Assembly: GCF_000376565.1 (NCBI RefSeq)
Contig: NZ_BARG01000044.1
Location: forward strand, 62,001-126,000
Direction: 5' to 3'
Source of the DNA: Streptomyces hokutonensis
Lineage (GTDB): Bacteria > Actinomycetota > Actinomycetes > Streptomycetales > Streptomycetaceae
DNA length: 64,000 nucleotides
Position 1 is the first letter of the stretch. Each line of letters opens with the position of its first letter. Below are positions 1 through 8,492 of this stretch, one piece after another. The notes below the pieces were generated by a model. It worked only from the letters and a program-made list of their open reading frames with translations, was not told where the DNA came from and did not search any database. Made by a program: the position numbers and the translations under genes.

Positions 1-60
1 CCAGTAGGCCGTAGCGAAGATCTCCTCGCCGCGGCGGTGCCAGTGACAGTAGGGCGTCAC
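1..60 (-). CDS. possible 5' end of a gene running off the left edge
   Basis: On the minus strand a GTG at 60 opens a frame (starting MTPYCHWHRRGEEIFATAYW) that is still open at the window edge. The Cys/His-containing start looks protein-like, but no ribosome binding site is obvious and only 20 codons are visible. No family can be assigned. It could be a chance frame. Confidence 0.22.
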   Translation of the reverse strand, partial: MTPYCHWHRRGEEIFATAYW

Positions 61-73
61 TGTGGGATTCAAA

Positions 74-149
74 GGAACGCAAAGGTTGTGCTTATCCTGG
101 GAGTGGAAACTGACACTTTCCACTGCCGGGCGATGGTGCTTTGCGTTCC
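74..149. repeat. nested inverted repeats upstream of the XRE regulator
   Basis: An 11-bp perfect inverted repeat (GGAACGCAAAG at 74-84, CTTTGCGTTCC at 139-149) encloses a second perfect 8-bp hairpin (AGTGGAAA at 102-109, TTTCCACT at 117-124, 7-nt loop). The two coaxial stems lie in non-coding DNA about 150 bp before the regulator at 300. They could be paired operator half-sites or a structured RNA leader. Confidence 0.5.
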
Positions 150-299
150 AAATGCTGGACGGGGTGTATGGCGTCAACTCCCTTGAATGCGGGCCGTGAT
201 GTGCTGAATGGCCGGCCAAGGCGGGGGCTCGCGAATTCGCCGGTAATGTGATCTGGGTCTCAGTGCATGTTGTTATGTGACCGTTATCAAAGGAGTGGT

Positions 300-1109
300 A
301 TGCAGACCCTGATCATCACGCGCATTCTCAAGCAAGCGCGGGCACGCCGTAACGGATCGGACATCCCCGGCTTTGAGGCGGCTTTCGGGACGCCCCGGGC
401 CGCCGGGATCACGCAGCTCCAGACGGCCCACCTGGTTGGCGTCAGCCGCTACTGGTACGGCAGTCTGGAGGGCGGGCGCCCCGGCAACTTCAGCGACGCG
501 TTCCTGCACGCCGTGCGCAGGGTCCTCGATCTGACTGACGAAGAGTGGGAGATCGTGTACCGCGTCATCCGCGGTCGTGCCCCCGCGGTGGCCCCCGTCA
601 GTGACCTCGGACCTCTGCTCCCTGATGCGTTCCGCGCCTTTGTTGAGGAGAGCCGTACCTGGGCCGTCTACCTCAATGATCACCGCTGGGACGTTCTGGC
701 CTACAACGCCAAGACCCTGGAACTCTTCCCGTGGATGCAGTACGGCCTCAACGTCATGGAATGGGCCCTCACTTGGCCCGAGGCGCGCACTCAGCTCGTC
801 AACTGGGAAGAGGAGTGGGCCAAGCCCATGACGGCCCAGTTGCGTGTGCACGCAGAGCAGTGGCGCACCGACGACCGTCTGCGGGCCGTGATCGAAACCG
901 TGAGGGCGGACCCGGCTGCACGCAAGCTCTGGGATGCTCCCGACCTTCCCGCCATCACCCACCCCACATCGGAACAGCCGCGCCGCCTCTACCTGGCGGG
1001 CCGCGGGGGGCAGGAATTCTCCATCCGCTTCATCGCGGGAACACCCGACGAACTTCCCTCGTACCGCCTCATGGTCGTCACGCCCGCGGAGGCCGTATCG
1101 AGCAACTAG
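300..1109 (+). CDS. XRE-family regulator with MmyB-like ligand-binding domain
   Basis: 269 aa. An N-terminal helix-turn-helix (about residues 36-60, ending in SRYWYGSLEGG) is followed by a MmyB-type ligand-binding domain (about 105-265), recognised by the VYLNDHRWDVLAYN stretch and the C-terminal FSIRF strand. Members of this family are actinomycete transcription factors, and MmyB itself activates an antibiotic cluster. An upstream in-frame ATG at 267 exists. I chose 300 because AAAGGAG at 290-296 sits correctly before it. The gene stands alone, and the long dyad at 74-149 upstream may be its operator. Its target is not evident from the neighbours. Confidence 0.85.
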   Translation: MQTLIITRILKQARARRNGSDIPGFEAAFGTPRAAGITQLQTAHLVGVSRYWYGSLEGGRPGNFSDAFLHAVRRVLDLTDEEWEIVYRVIRGRAPAVAPVSDLGPLLPDAFRAFVEESRTWAVYLNDHRWDVLAYNAKTLELFPWMQYGLNVMEWALTWPEARTQLVNWEEEWAKPMTAQLRVHAEQWRTDDRLRAVIETVRADPAARKLWDAPDLPAITHPTSEQPRRLYLAGRGGQEFSIRFIAGTPDELPSYRLMVVTPAEAVSSN

Positions 1110-1476
1110 GTATCGCGCTCCATGGGCTTGATTCTTGCCGGAATACTGATTGGCGGCCACGGAACATCGCGCACCTCGCTCGCGGCGGGTCGCATACGTC
1201 TCACGTCAGAAAGCCGTCAACTCCGTCCTGAATCTGATCGAAAGACACTCCTGTCGAAGGAAAATGACGGGGAATCAGTCTGATCGGAGGCGCACTGCGG
1301 GCCCGGCTGCAGGGGCCATTGGATCTCGCGCCGAACTCCCGGCACCTCTTACCTATTTCAGCGCCCTGCCCGTCAAGTCGCTCTGCATTTGGGGGCACAT
1401 GCGGATAGCGAGGAGTCGAACCGTGGCTCACCTGGCGCAGGCGTGCCTCCACGTGACGCACCGGCTCGTGTCCGAG
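1110..1476. other. intergenic, no gene recognised
   Basis: Between the plus-strand regulator and the 3' end of the minus-strand NUDIX gene. All long frames lack coding character. A minus-strand stretch near 1420 resembles a tRNA T-arm, but the stem does not pair (see rejected items). Confidence 0.5.
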
Positions 1477-2295
1477 TCACGGTATCCGGGCCAGGGCCAA
1501 GAACTGATCGGCGGCACGCATCCAGGCCGCCTCGCCATCGTCCCCGTCGTATCCGGACGCGAGTTCGTCGAGAATCGCCGCCCCCTGTACGTATCGGCCC
1601 ACGGCAAGATCGAGCCACACCAGGCTGAGCCGGTCGTCCGCGATGGGATCGCGCAAGGCGGCCACCGTGTAAGCCGCCCACGCGGCCTTCGCGAGATCGT
1701 CCGTACGCGTCGGGAAGCTCACGCCGATTGCCCTCAGTGAGGCATTCGTGCGTTGCACAGCACCCTCCGACGCCGCGTCACCGAGGGCTCGGGGTAGTGC
1801 CGTCTGCAAGGCCATGAAGTCGGGCTCGGTCAGCTCGTGCCACGAACACCAGTGTGTCCGTACCGACTCACCTTCGTCGAGGGACATGTGGCCCGGCGCA
1901 CAACCGTGGGCGAGAAACAGGTGCGCGTGCTCGGTGCTGACCGCCCGCGCGGTGGCCACCATGCCCAGCGGATAGAGCCACGTGGCCCGCAGCCCGGTTT
2001 CTTCGGCCAGTTCGCGGAGAGCGGCGTCGGCGGGTTCCTCGCCGTCTTCGACGAGACCACCGGGAAGATCAGTGATCTCCGCGTCGTGCAGGTAGTGGTG
2101 CTGGGTGACCATGGCGACCTGCCCGCGGTGCACGGCAAGGACTCGTACGGAATCCGGCACGGCCACGTGCGGATAGTCCACGGTGACGTCGTCGGGCCGC
2201 TGCGCTTGATCAACTCTCAGCTCGACGCTGTTTCGGGGACCACCGGCGTAGAGGAGTCGGCTGCTCTTCCGGCGCCATCTACCGTCGTTGTTCAT
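1477..2295 (-). CDS. NUDIX hydrolase with C-terminal helical extension
   Basis: 272 aa. The Nudix box is complete at about residues 80-102: G(80)LVEDGEEP, then RELAEETGL, with the REXXEE metal-binding core. The family hydrolyses nucleoside diphosphates linked to another moiety. The LPGG preceding the box and the overall layout (an N-terminal strand region of about 50 aa before the core) resemble ADP-ribose pyrophosphatases. About 100 residues after the fold are helical and unassigned. The ATG at 2295 has only a weak ribosome binding site. The substrate is not predictable from the context. Confidence 0.82.
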   Translation of the reverse strand: MNNDGRWRRKSSRLLYAGGPRNSVELRVDQAQRPDDVTVDYPHVAVPDSVRVLAVHRGQVAMVTQHHYLHDAEITDLPGGLVEDGEEPADAALRELAEETGLRATWLYPLGMVATARAVSTEHAHLFLAHGCAPGHMSLDEGESVRTHWCSWHELTEPDFMALQTALPRALGDAASEGAVQRTNASLRAIGVSFPTRTDDLAKAAWAAYTVAALRDPIADDRLSLVWLDLAVGRYVQGAAILDELASGYDGDDGEAAWMRAADQFLALARIP

Positions 2296-2391
2296 GCTCG
2301 GACTCTACTGGCTGGTCGGGGCTGACCGATCTGTCGTGGTTTTCCGCCGCGGGTACGGTGAGAGCCAAGTCGCTGTCCAGGAAGGGAAGTT

Positions 2392-2598
2392 ATGACACAG
2401 CCAGAGGGCCGCCGTACGTACGCTGCCGTCCAGGCATACAACTGGGCGCGGGTGGCCGGCGGTGTGAAGAGTGCGGTGAAGGAGCGGGAGTCTGCCCGGC
2501 AAGTCAGCAACACAGATCCCGGCGCCGTTACCGAGTGGCAGCGGTGGCTGCTGGACCACCTCGATTCGGAGAACGTGGACGTGCAGCAGGCGACCTGA
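2392..2598 (+). CDS. small hypothetical protein
   Basis: 68 aa, charged and soluble, starting MTQPEGRRTYAAVQAYNWARVAGG. The ribosome binding site GGAAGGGAAG directly precedes the ATG. It has no cysteines, membrane segment or signal peptide, and no family was recognised. It is divergently transcribed from the NUDIX gene with 96 bp between the starts, so the two may share a control region. Coding character (G/C third positions, no rare codons) supports a real gene. Confidence 0.6.
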   Translation: MTQPEGRRTYAAVQAYNWARVAGGVKSAVKERESARQVSNTDPGAVTEWQRWLLDHLDSENVDVQQAT

Positions 2599-2806
2599 AC
2601 CCGCCCGACACCTCACTCAGTCAACGGGCAATGAGGTGAAGCAACGCGGACGGTCCCATCAGGCTCCCTCCTGCATCCATGGGCAATGCCGCGGTCTTGG
2701 AGCGCCATGGTCGTCGCGAGTACGCAACGTTGTCTCACCAGAGTGCCGATCGGCGTCAGCACCTGCGGCCCCGCGGCCGAGGCCCACGGTGGCGTGTACA
2801 GGGGCT

Positions 2807-3700
2807 CTAGGCGGGCTCGCTCAGCCGCTGCCCGAGCCGTGCTCCGATCGTGCGGGACAGCTGCCAGATCAGGACCGCCTTGTCGTCTTCGCCCAGCGCG
2901 AGGACGTCGCGGAGGACACCGTTGAGGGCGGGCTCGTCTCTGCGGCGCAGGGCGTCAACGCCAGTTTGGATCAGGCGGGCCGTGTGCATCTGCGGGTGCG
3001 GCGTGCCCGGTTCCATCATGGTCGTGGGCAGGCCACTGAGGGCTTCGACCTCAACGATCCGCCCGCCCCCGGTCATCAGTACGGAGCCGATCTGGAGCCA
3101 TAGCGCGCTCACCCATTCCCAGACGTCGGGGCTACTGCCGACGAGCGTGGCGGTACGTTCACGGGCGGTCTCGTACTGCCCGGCGGCGACCGCGGCGATG
3201 ATCCAGCCGGCCGGGGACAGGATCCGCTCGCGGGAAGGGACGCTGAACATCGCGGGGTTGGCACACGCCCGGTGCAGCCCGACGCTTTCCCGCAGCCACT
3301 CTATGCCGCCCGCCGAATCCAGCACACCCCGCACGCCCACGGCCAAGCCGTAGAACAGGGCGGTCATTTCCGCATCGTCGAGTTCGGCGAACAGTCGCGC
3401 GCACGCGTTGCGCAAACCTGCCATGTCGCCGGCGCCCGACGCGTTCACCATCGCGGTGGCGTGCGGCAGCCACGCCGTATGCGGGTCCTGCTCGCGGACG
3501 TGCTGGAACGCCGATTCCCCGGACGGCCACGCCAGGGAGATGAGATCCGCCCAGACCACGAGAACGGAGGCGACGCGGTTGTTCCCGTCCAGGTCGTCGA
3601 GCAGGGACTGGCTCTCCTCGTCCCGGCCTTCGGCCAGTGACGAGCTCAACGCCTCGGTGACGTCGGCGAGTTCACAGAACGGCTCGATCAGTAGAAGCAC
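2807..3700 (-). CDS. hypothetical helical-repeat protein
   Basis: 297 aa, GTG start at 3700 with AGGGTG upstream. The sequence is Ala/Leu-rich and predicted helical throughout (for example MTALFYGLAVGVRG, SPAGWIIAAVAAGQYETARERTATL), in the style of TPR-like helical repeats. There is no signal peptide or catalytic motif. Its partner and function are unknown. It is convergent with the small gene at 2392. Confidence 0.7.
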   Translation of the reverse strand: MLLLIEPFCELADVTEALSSSLAEGRDEESQSLLDDLDGNNRVASVLVVWADLISLAWPSGESAFQHVREQDPHTAWLPHATAMVNASGAGDMAGLRNACARLFAELDDAEMTALFYGLAVGVRGVLDSAGGIEWLRESVGLHRACANPAMFSVPSRERILSPAGWIIAAVAAGQYETARERTATLVGSSPDVWEWVSALWLQIGSVLMTGGGRIVEVEALSGLPTTMMEPGTPHPQMHTARLIQTGVDALRRRDEPALNGVLRDVLALGEDDKAVLIWQLSRTIGARLGQRLSEPA

Positions 3701-4033
3701 CCATTCACCCTAGCGGGCTGACGTGCTCACAAAACGGGGCGTTCTTCGTGTGAGTTGTGACCGCTTGCTGGCGAAGCTTGACCGATACGGATAGTTATCG
3801 CGGGCCACCTGTTGCTGCGCCACCGGTGGGATGGTCGCCGTGGCGTGTCGGTCTCGATGCCTGCTGGCTCGCCCCAACTATCGTTCGGTGAAAGCGTGTT
3901 GCTGTCGGCTGAGCGTACCTGTGACTCCCCCGCACGAGTAGGGCGGCCCAGGGGTTCCGGCAAGTCGCGACGGCGCAGGGCCGCCACGTACCGGCGTTGG
4001 CAGTAGCCTCCTTCCGCTCGTACGGTAGCGGCC
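3701..4033. other. divergent intergenic region
   Basis: 333 bp between two divergently transcribed hypothetical genes, so both promoters must lie here. I see no strong dyad, RNA motif or convincing ORF. Confidence 0.45.
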
Positions 4034-4627
4034 ATGACCAAGACCCCGGACCAGCGCAGGGTGAGCGAGATCGCCCGGTCGCTCAACCGCTACGAGTGGG
4101 CACCTGTGGCGGCCGAAGTAGCCTGCGGGGCAGCGTTCTTTCAGTTGCTTCGGGGTCTGGAGGAGACGGAACGTCCCAAGTTCCCGAGGGAGAGGGGAGT
4201 GGGGCGCTGGACGATGCGTCTGCACACGGAGAACGTCCTCGTCCTGGAGGAGCAAGTGGTTTTGCTGCAGGAGGAGTTCTTGCCCGTATGGCGTTCCCGT
4301 GTGCCCAGCGGGTCACCCATGACCGAGCTGATCGACCTCTATGTCCGCGGTGCGCAGCCGGTGGTGCAGCACGCGTCGGCCGTCCGGGCAGCCTGGGAAG
4401 GTGCGACCCTGCCTGAGCCAGCGAGCGACGACATCGTACGGCAGGTCCGCTACTCGGGTGCGTCGGCCGACGAGGCTGCGGCCCGGCTGCGGTACGACAT
4501 CGCCGCCCGCTGGGAGAACGAGCCGGATCGGCGCTCGCTGTGGGCGGCGATGGAACCGGCATGGAACTTCCTCGGGGGCGTGCGGTCCACCACGATGGCC
4601 GCCGTGAGCGGAGACGTGGAGTACTGA
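4034..4627 (+). CDS. hypothetical protein
   Basis: 197 aa, starting MTKTPDQRRVSEIARSL. It is acidic and mainly helical, with no transmembrane segment, signal peptide or recognisable catalytic motif. Only a weak ribosome binding site precedes the ATG, but the reading frame has strong G/C third-position bias and the competing frames do not. Its stop lies about 150 bp before the permuted tRNA-like element. Function unknown. Confidence 0.65.
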   Translation: MTKTPDQRRVSEIARSLNRYEWAPVAAEVACGAAFFQLLRGLEETERPKFPRERGVGRWTMRLHTENVLVLEEQVVLLQEEFLPVWRSRVPSGSPMTELIDLYVRGAQPVVQHASAVRAAWEGATLPEPASDDIVRQVRYSGASADEAAARLRYDIAARWENEPDRRSLWAAMEPAWNFLGGVRSTTMAAVSGDVEY

Positions 4628-4779
4628 CCGTTCCCTCAAGGCCGTTCTGGGCGTGACTGGTTGTGATCGAGTGCTCGGTTTGACGGATGAGCGCTTGAGT
4701 TGGCGGCGTTCCTCGGTAGAGTGTGCGCGAAGGCGGCCATCTGCGGGATGGGCCGGTTCACCACCGGAGTCGTCACTGT

Positions 4780-4858
4780 GCGGGAGATACCGGTTCGAGC
4801 CCGGTCCGTGGACCATTCGATCCACCAGTAGCTCAATGGCAGAGCGCCCGCTCCTAAC
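4780..4858 (+). tRNA. circularly permuted tRNA-like element (3' half precedes 5' half)
   Basis: Read in order, the DNA contains anticodon-stem 3' strand GCGGG (4780-4784), a 4-nt variable loop, T-arm ACCGG-TTCGAGC-CCGGT (4789-4805), acceptor 3' strand ending GTGGA, then CCA (4813-4815), spacer TTCGA, acceptor 5' strand TCCAC (4821-4825), T8 A9, D-arm GCTC-AATGGCA-GAGC (4831-4845), G26 and anticodon-stem 5' strand CCCGC (4847-4851). CCCGC pairs perfectly with GCGGG, so the halves form a cloverleaf only when joined through the acceptor end. Canonical T54 T55 C56, A58, G18 G19 and purine 26 are present. The acceptor has two mismatches and one nucleotide fewer than normal, and the anticodon loop lies at the ends, so function is uncertain. 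It may instead be a rearranged relic. Confidence 0.42.
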
Positions 4859-5741
4859 GAATGGCCGCTCGGCCTGCACGCAGTTCGTCCAGTGTCATCC
4901 CCAACGGTCGGTAATACGTGGTGGCGTGCCCTTGTAGCCGTTGCAGGGCGCGCTCCTGGCCGGGACGGCGTTTGTTGTTCTCGTCCAACAGCGTTCTGCC
5001 CGGCGTCATGCTGTTGAAGCGCCTGCGTCCGTGCTGCGAACCATCCCGGTAGTCGTAGGCGATGACTTGAGCCCACTGCTCCCGTGTGAGCAACTGCCCG
5101 ATGCGTGCGTTGATCTCGCCGGCCGACTCCTTCGTCACCGCAAGCGTGGCCATGACCTCAGGCCAACGGAGGTCCGGCAGTGCACCGACCTTCGCATAGG
5201 TGAACGGCCGCCCGGCCAGATTCTCCCAGCGCGTCTTCGCGGGCTGAGGAAGCCGACTCCACACCTTGACCAGGGGGTCGTCGACCTTGCCGGCGCCGTG
5301 CATGATGGTGTTCCGCAGCTTGACGCAGAACTTCATGAGATGGTCCGCTGTTGTCTCCGGCTCGTCGAATCGGACCGTCTTCGCCAGGTCTGGCACAGGC
5401 CACCATTCAGGGTCTTTGTTGTGTGGTGCGATGAGGCCCGGGAAGCGCTGGCACTCGATGACCGTGCGGACGCACAACTCGATGTGCAGGGCAACGACTT
5501 GCGGTATGGCCAGGAATGCCATGTCTTCCGTCGCGGTCCTGAAGATCTGTTGCGCGTCTGTAGATGTCACGTCCAGCCGCTCGGCGTGCGCCACCCCGGC
5601 GAGTACTACGCCCGCTGTGTGAGTGGACCGGGCCATCTCTTTCTCTGCGAGGCCGGCGCCGATAGCCAGTGCCACGATGCTGTTGTTTGACCGCTTTTGC
5701 ATCGCCTGCCACGTCCGGAACGCGGGGTACTGGATCAACAC
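4854..5741 (-). CDS. hypothetical protein, possibly element-encoded
   Basis: 295 aa, GTG start at 5741 with GAAGGGA five bases upstream. It contains conserved-looking blocks such as FCVKLRNTIMHG and WPEVMATLAVT and a C-terminal RPLGMTLDELRAGR. The LRNTIMHG stretch recalls HEPN-type RNA-binding or nuclease motifs (R-N-x3-H): here R, N, T, I, M, H. That is suggestive only. The stop codon lies inside the permuted tRNA-like element, so the gene converges on it. No integrase motif is present. Confidence 0.62.
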   Translation of the reverse strand: MLIQYPAFRTWQAMQKRSNNSIVALAIGAGLAEKEMARSTHTAGVVLAGVAHAERLDVTSTDAQQIFRTATEDMAFLAIPQVVALHIELCVRTVIECQRFPGLIAPHNKDPEWWPVPDLAKTVRFDEPETTADHLMKFCVKLRNTIMHGAGKVDDPLVKVWSRLPQPAKTRWENLAGRPFTYAKVGALPDLRWPEVMATLAVTKESAGEINARIGQLLTREQWAQVIAYDYRDGSQHGRRRFNSMTPGRTLLDENNKRRPGQERALQRLQGHATTYYRPLGMTLDELRAGRAAIR

Positions 5742-6203
5742 GGTTTCCCTTCACAGCAGTTGACCTGTCTGGACAGGGTAGATGTCAGGGGAAGGGCTTC
5801 CGCTCCTGGAGGCTCTTGCCCGACGCATCGTTATGGCGAGCCCGCCAACGAGTGTGCTCCGTCGCACCGGTCATGCACGTGGGCATCGGCTGGGAATGTG
5901 TGCGGTGCTGTGTGTGCTGGCCAGGCCGGTCGTGAGGTGGAGCCAGGTAGGCCGGTCGGGGGCTTCGGGAGTCTCGCGTCCGGCGGAACCTGGTTCGGGT
6001 CCGCAACCGAATACGCCGAGGCAGCATGATGTGGGTCGGTCCAGCTCACCTGGGCGTACCGTCGCAGCGGACCCCGGAGTGCCAGGACACTGTTCTCGTC
6101 CTGAACGTTGAAGTCGCACGCGACCTGGGTACTCGGAGACGCTGGGCACCGGGCACAGGTTGGCTTCGTGGATGGGCGGGGGAGACGAACTCGCTGGCCC
6201 GGA
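5742..6203. other. intergenic, nothing recognised
   Basis: 462 bp with overlapping low-quality frames on both strands. It must hold the promoter of the minus-strand gene at 5741. No RNA, repeat or operator stands out. Confidence 0.45.
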
Positions 6204-6851
6204 TCAGCGGAACAAGGGGTCCCAGGGATCGAAGGGCTCGAAGTAACCCTGCGATACGGTGCGCCCCCAATCCCCTCGGGTGTCGATGCCGGCGTCGTGG
6301 ACGGTGAGGTGCCGCTGCGCCCCGGGGAGGAGCGCGGTCAACTCCGTGGGCGGCTGGGGCGGTTGGAGGGGAGCGCGGTCGCCGGGCGGGAGGCTGGCGC
6401 GGGTCTGTGCGGTCCACCAGCGCATCCACGTGTAGAGCACGGACGGGTACAGCTCCGCAGGCCCTGGCCGGTGGCTACGGATCTCTACGGCGTATCCCGT
6501 GGGCTCTTCCAGGTGCCGTCCGCTGTTGTCGCGGATCCACACGAGGGCGCTGCACGGGGTCGTGACGGCGCCGATCACCAACGCCCCGTAGCCGTAGCGT
6601 GCCACGGCATCGTGGAAGGTGCTCTGTGCCTGATGGGCTTCCTGGTCGCGGGCGTCCGCGACGACCACCGAGGCGCTCGACGCCCACAACTGATCCGATG
6701 CGGGGGCCAGCAGATGCACGTACCGCTGCTCCTTCTCCTCGAACGACGGTCGTGGCGCGCTCACCCTCACCTGGACCCGGAGCATGGGACTTGCGGTGAT
6801 GACGTGGCTGTCCACACTGCCCGGCATCACGATGCACTCCGCAAGATTCAC
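6204..6851 (-). CDS. hypothetical protein
   Basis: 215 aa. The GTG start at 6851 is preceded by GGAGGG at good spacing. A hydrophobic stretch around YGYGALVIGAVTTPCSALVWI reads like alternating strands rather than a membrane helix, and the proline-rich C-terminal third (PLQPPQPPTELT) looks like a linker. No known domain was recognised. It may be the last gene of a small minus-strand accessory group, but the gaps to its neighbours are large. Confidence 0.62.
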   Translation of the reverse strand: MNLAECIVMPGSVDSHVITASPMLRVQVRVSAPRPSFEEKEQRYVHLLAPASDQLWASSASVVVADARDQEAHQAQSTFHDAVARYGYGALVIGAVTTPCSALVWIRDNSGRHLEEPTGYAVEIRSHRPGPAELYPSVLYTWMRWWTAQTRASLPPGDRAPLQPPQPPTELTALLPGAQRHLTVHDAGIDTRGDWGRTVSQGYFEPFDPWDPLFR

Positions 6852-7049
6852 CGTAGTTCCCTCCGCGTCCGTACCTCAGCTGGTAGCAGAGTTTCACGAC
6901 GCCCCTGAGTTCCGAAAGGCAACCATCAGGATCTGGGGGCGCCGATGACTCCACCGGGTGGGACGGCCCGGCGCGGTGGCTGCGTCCTCCAGTGTCCGGT
7001 GCCGTTGTGTTGCCGCTATCCCGACTGGCCCGGGGGCTGCGGTTGAGGC

Positions 7050-7466
7050 TTATGAGGTCGTGGCCTGCGGGAGGTTGCGGATCGCGGCGAGCAGGGCAAG
7101 AACTCCGGCGTCGTCGGTGTTCCGTGTGGCACGGATCAGGCCGAGGACCTGCCGGGCGACGGAGTCATCGTCCCGGTCGCCGCGGTGACGGGCCCAGTGG
7201 AGCAGAGTCTGCGCGTACAGCGTCATCAGCCGGTCGTCGAGCGGGCCCGCGATCGGGGCGGGACGGCGCAGATCGGTGAGTACGGACAGGGTGGCGTCGG
7301 GGATCTCGCCGACGGACGCGATCCAGTGCAGGGCGAAGCCGGCCGCGACGAAGTCGGGGGTGACCGGCGGCGCCACGCTCACCCGGATCCGTGCCAGCCG
7401 AGTCGCGTCCTGGTGGACGACGGCCTCCAGGTAGTCGACGGCCTGCAGCAGTTCATCGCGGTTCAC
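7050..7466 (-). CDS. hypothetical protein, paralogue of the upstream gene
   Basis: 138 aa. It starts at GTG 7466 (MNRDELLQAVDYLEAVVHQD), which overlaps the upstream stop by four bases (GTGA) with GAGGA upstream, so translation is coupled. Its N-terminus (DYLEAVVHQDATRLARIRVSVAPP) matches that of the upstream protein (DYLEAVLVKDPQKAAASAEILAAP), and both are all-helical. A tandem duplication is likely. No catalytic residues are seen. A longer frame extends further upstream, but its N-terminal part overlaps the other gene and is not protein-like. Confidence 0.72.
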   Translation of the reverse strand: MNRDELLQAVDYLEAVVHQDATRLARIRVSVAPPVTPDFVAAGFALHWIASVGEIPDATLSVLTDLRRPAPIAGPLDDRLMTLYAQTLLHWARHRGDRDDDSVARQVLGLIRATRNTDDAGVLALLAAIRNLPQATTS

Positions 7467-7906
7467 TGCGTTCCTCCCCGGACGATGTGCCGGGCCGAGC
7501 CGAGCATCAGCAGGGTCTGCTCGTGGTCGCCGGGAGGCGCTCCGGCCATCAGCTGCAGCCAACCCAGCAGCACCAGGCCCAGGTCTTGGGCTTCGGTGTC
7601 CGTCGGGTTGTCGGCGGCCCACGCGCGCAGAGCCATCTGGATCAGCACCGACGCCTGCGCTCCGCGGTCGTCGGCCATTGACTCCTCGGCCGCGTGGCGC
7701 TCGGCCTCGCTCATGGTCGCGCTGATCTGGAATGCCTGGCTCAAGAGCACGGGGATCAACTCGTCGGCCGCGGCGGCGATCGTGGAGGCGAACTGGCCTG
7801 GCGCGGCCAGGATCTCCGCGCTGGCCGCGGCTTTCTGCGGGTCCTTCACGAGGACGGCTTCGAGGTAGTCGAACATCGCCGACCACTGAGCCGGGGACAT
7901 CGTCAC
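7463..7906 (-). CDS. hypothetical helical protein, first of a tandem pair
   Basis: 147 aa. I chose GTG 7906 (VTMSPAQWSAMFDYLEAVLV) because GGAGG lies five bases before it. An ATG two codons later is also possible. The protein is helical and Ala-rich, without membrane segments. Its stop overlaps the start of the paralogue at 7466. Paired small helical proteins of this sort often form heteromers, but nothing here reveals the role. Confidence 0.7.
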   Translation of the reverse strand: MTMSPAQWSAMFDYLEAVLVKDPQKAAASAEILAAPGQFASTIAAAADELIPVLLSQAFQISATMSEAERHAAEESMADDRGAQASVLIQMALRAWAADNPTDTEAQDLGLVLLGWLQLMAGAPPGDHEQTLLMLGSARHIVRGGTQ

Positions 7907-8492
7907 CGATGCCTCCACGCATGACCCAGCAGCGGCATGAAAGTGATCCCCACCCGTATTCCCTTTCTCCGGAACGCAGTCGATGCGACAGCTCACCGAA
8001 CGCTATCGGCGAGCGCGTCCCCACGGCCACCGAAGATCTCGCCCACCTGCGAAGCGGCTGCGTCTCTGTCCCGGCAACGACTCGGTGACGGCGCCCACTT
8101 CGGCCTGAACGGCTTAGCTCGCAATCCGATACTGGTTGCGGCAGAACTCTCCGCGGGTGCCTGGGTGATCCGCCGCTTTAACGAGAGGAAGCCGTGCACA
8201 GCAACGACGCACGGGTTGGCTCGTCATCGTGTGAGGGGGGCGAGTGGTTGCCGGCCCGGGCGCCGCAGATGGCCGGTCGAGCGGGGAGGGATTGCCTCGC
8301 CCTGTCGCGGTCGAGGTGCCTTCCGCTGGTCCGAACGTCAGGAAGGCGGTGTCGTAGGACATCGTGCTGGGCACGAGTGTGGCCATGGAGCCCGGCACGG
8401 GCGCGGGTTCACGCGGTAGCCTCGACCGGTTGGCGAACCCGCAGAGCCCGGCGCCTCGTTGACCTTTCCTCCGACCTGCTTGGAGTCGCTGC
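7907..8492. other. intergenic between divergent genes
   Basis: 586 bp. A minus-strand frame from about 8383 to 8114 (starting MATLVPSTMSYDTAFLTFG) looks protein-like at first but has no ribosome binding site and soon becomes low-complexity. I see no reliable gene, RNA or repeat. Confidence 0.4.

Noticed and set aside
273..1160. Long minus-strand open frame opposite the MmyB-type regulator
   Set aside because: Antisense shadow caused by high GC; the translation lacks any protein-like pattern.
1405..1450. T-arm-like sequence GGTTCGACTCC on the minus strand
   Set aside because: The stem has two mismatches, and no D-arm or acceptor partner is nearby.
4780..5741. Integrative element attached to a tRNA (att site)
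   Set aside because: Only one copy of the tRNA 3' half was seen and no integrase or excisionase gene is nearby.
8114..8383. Minus-strand ORF starting MATLVPSTMSYDTAFLTFG
   Set aside because: No ribosome binding site, rapidly becomes low-complexity, codon bias weak.
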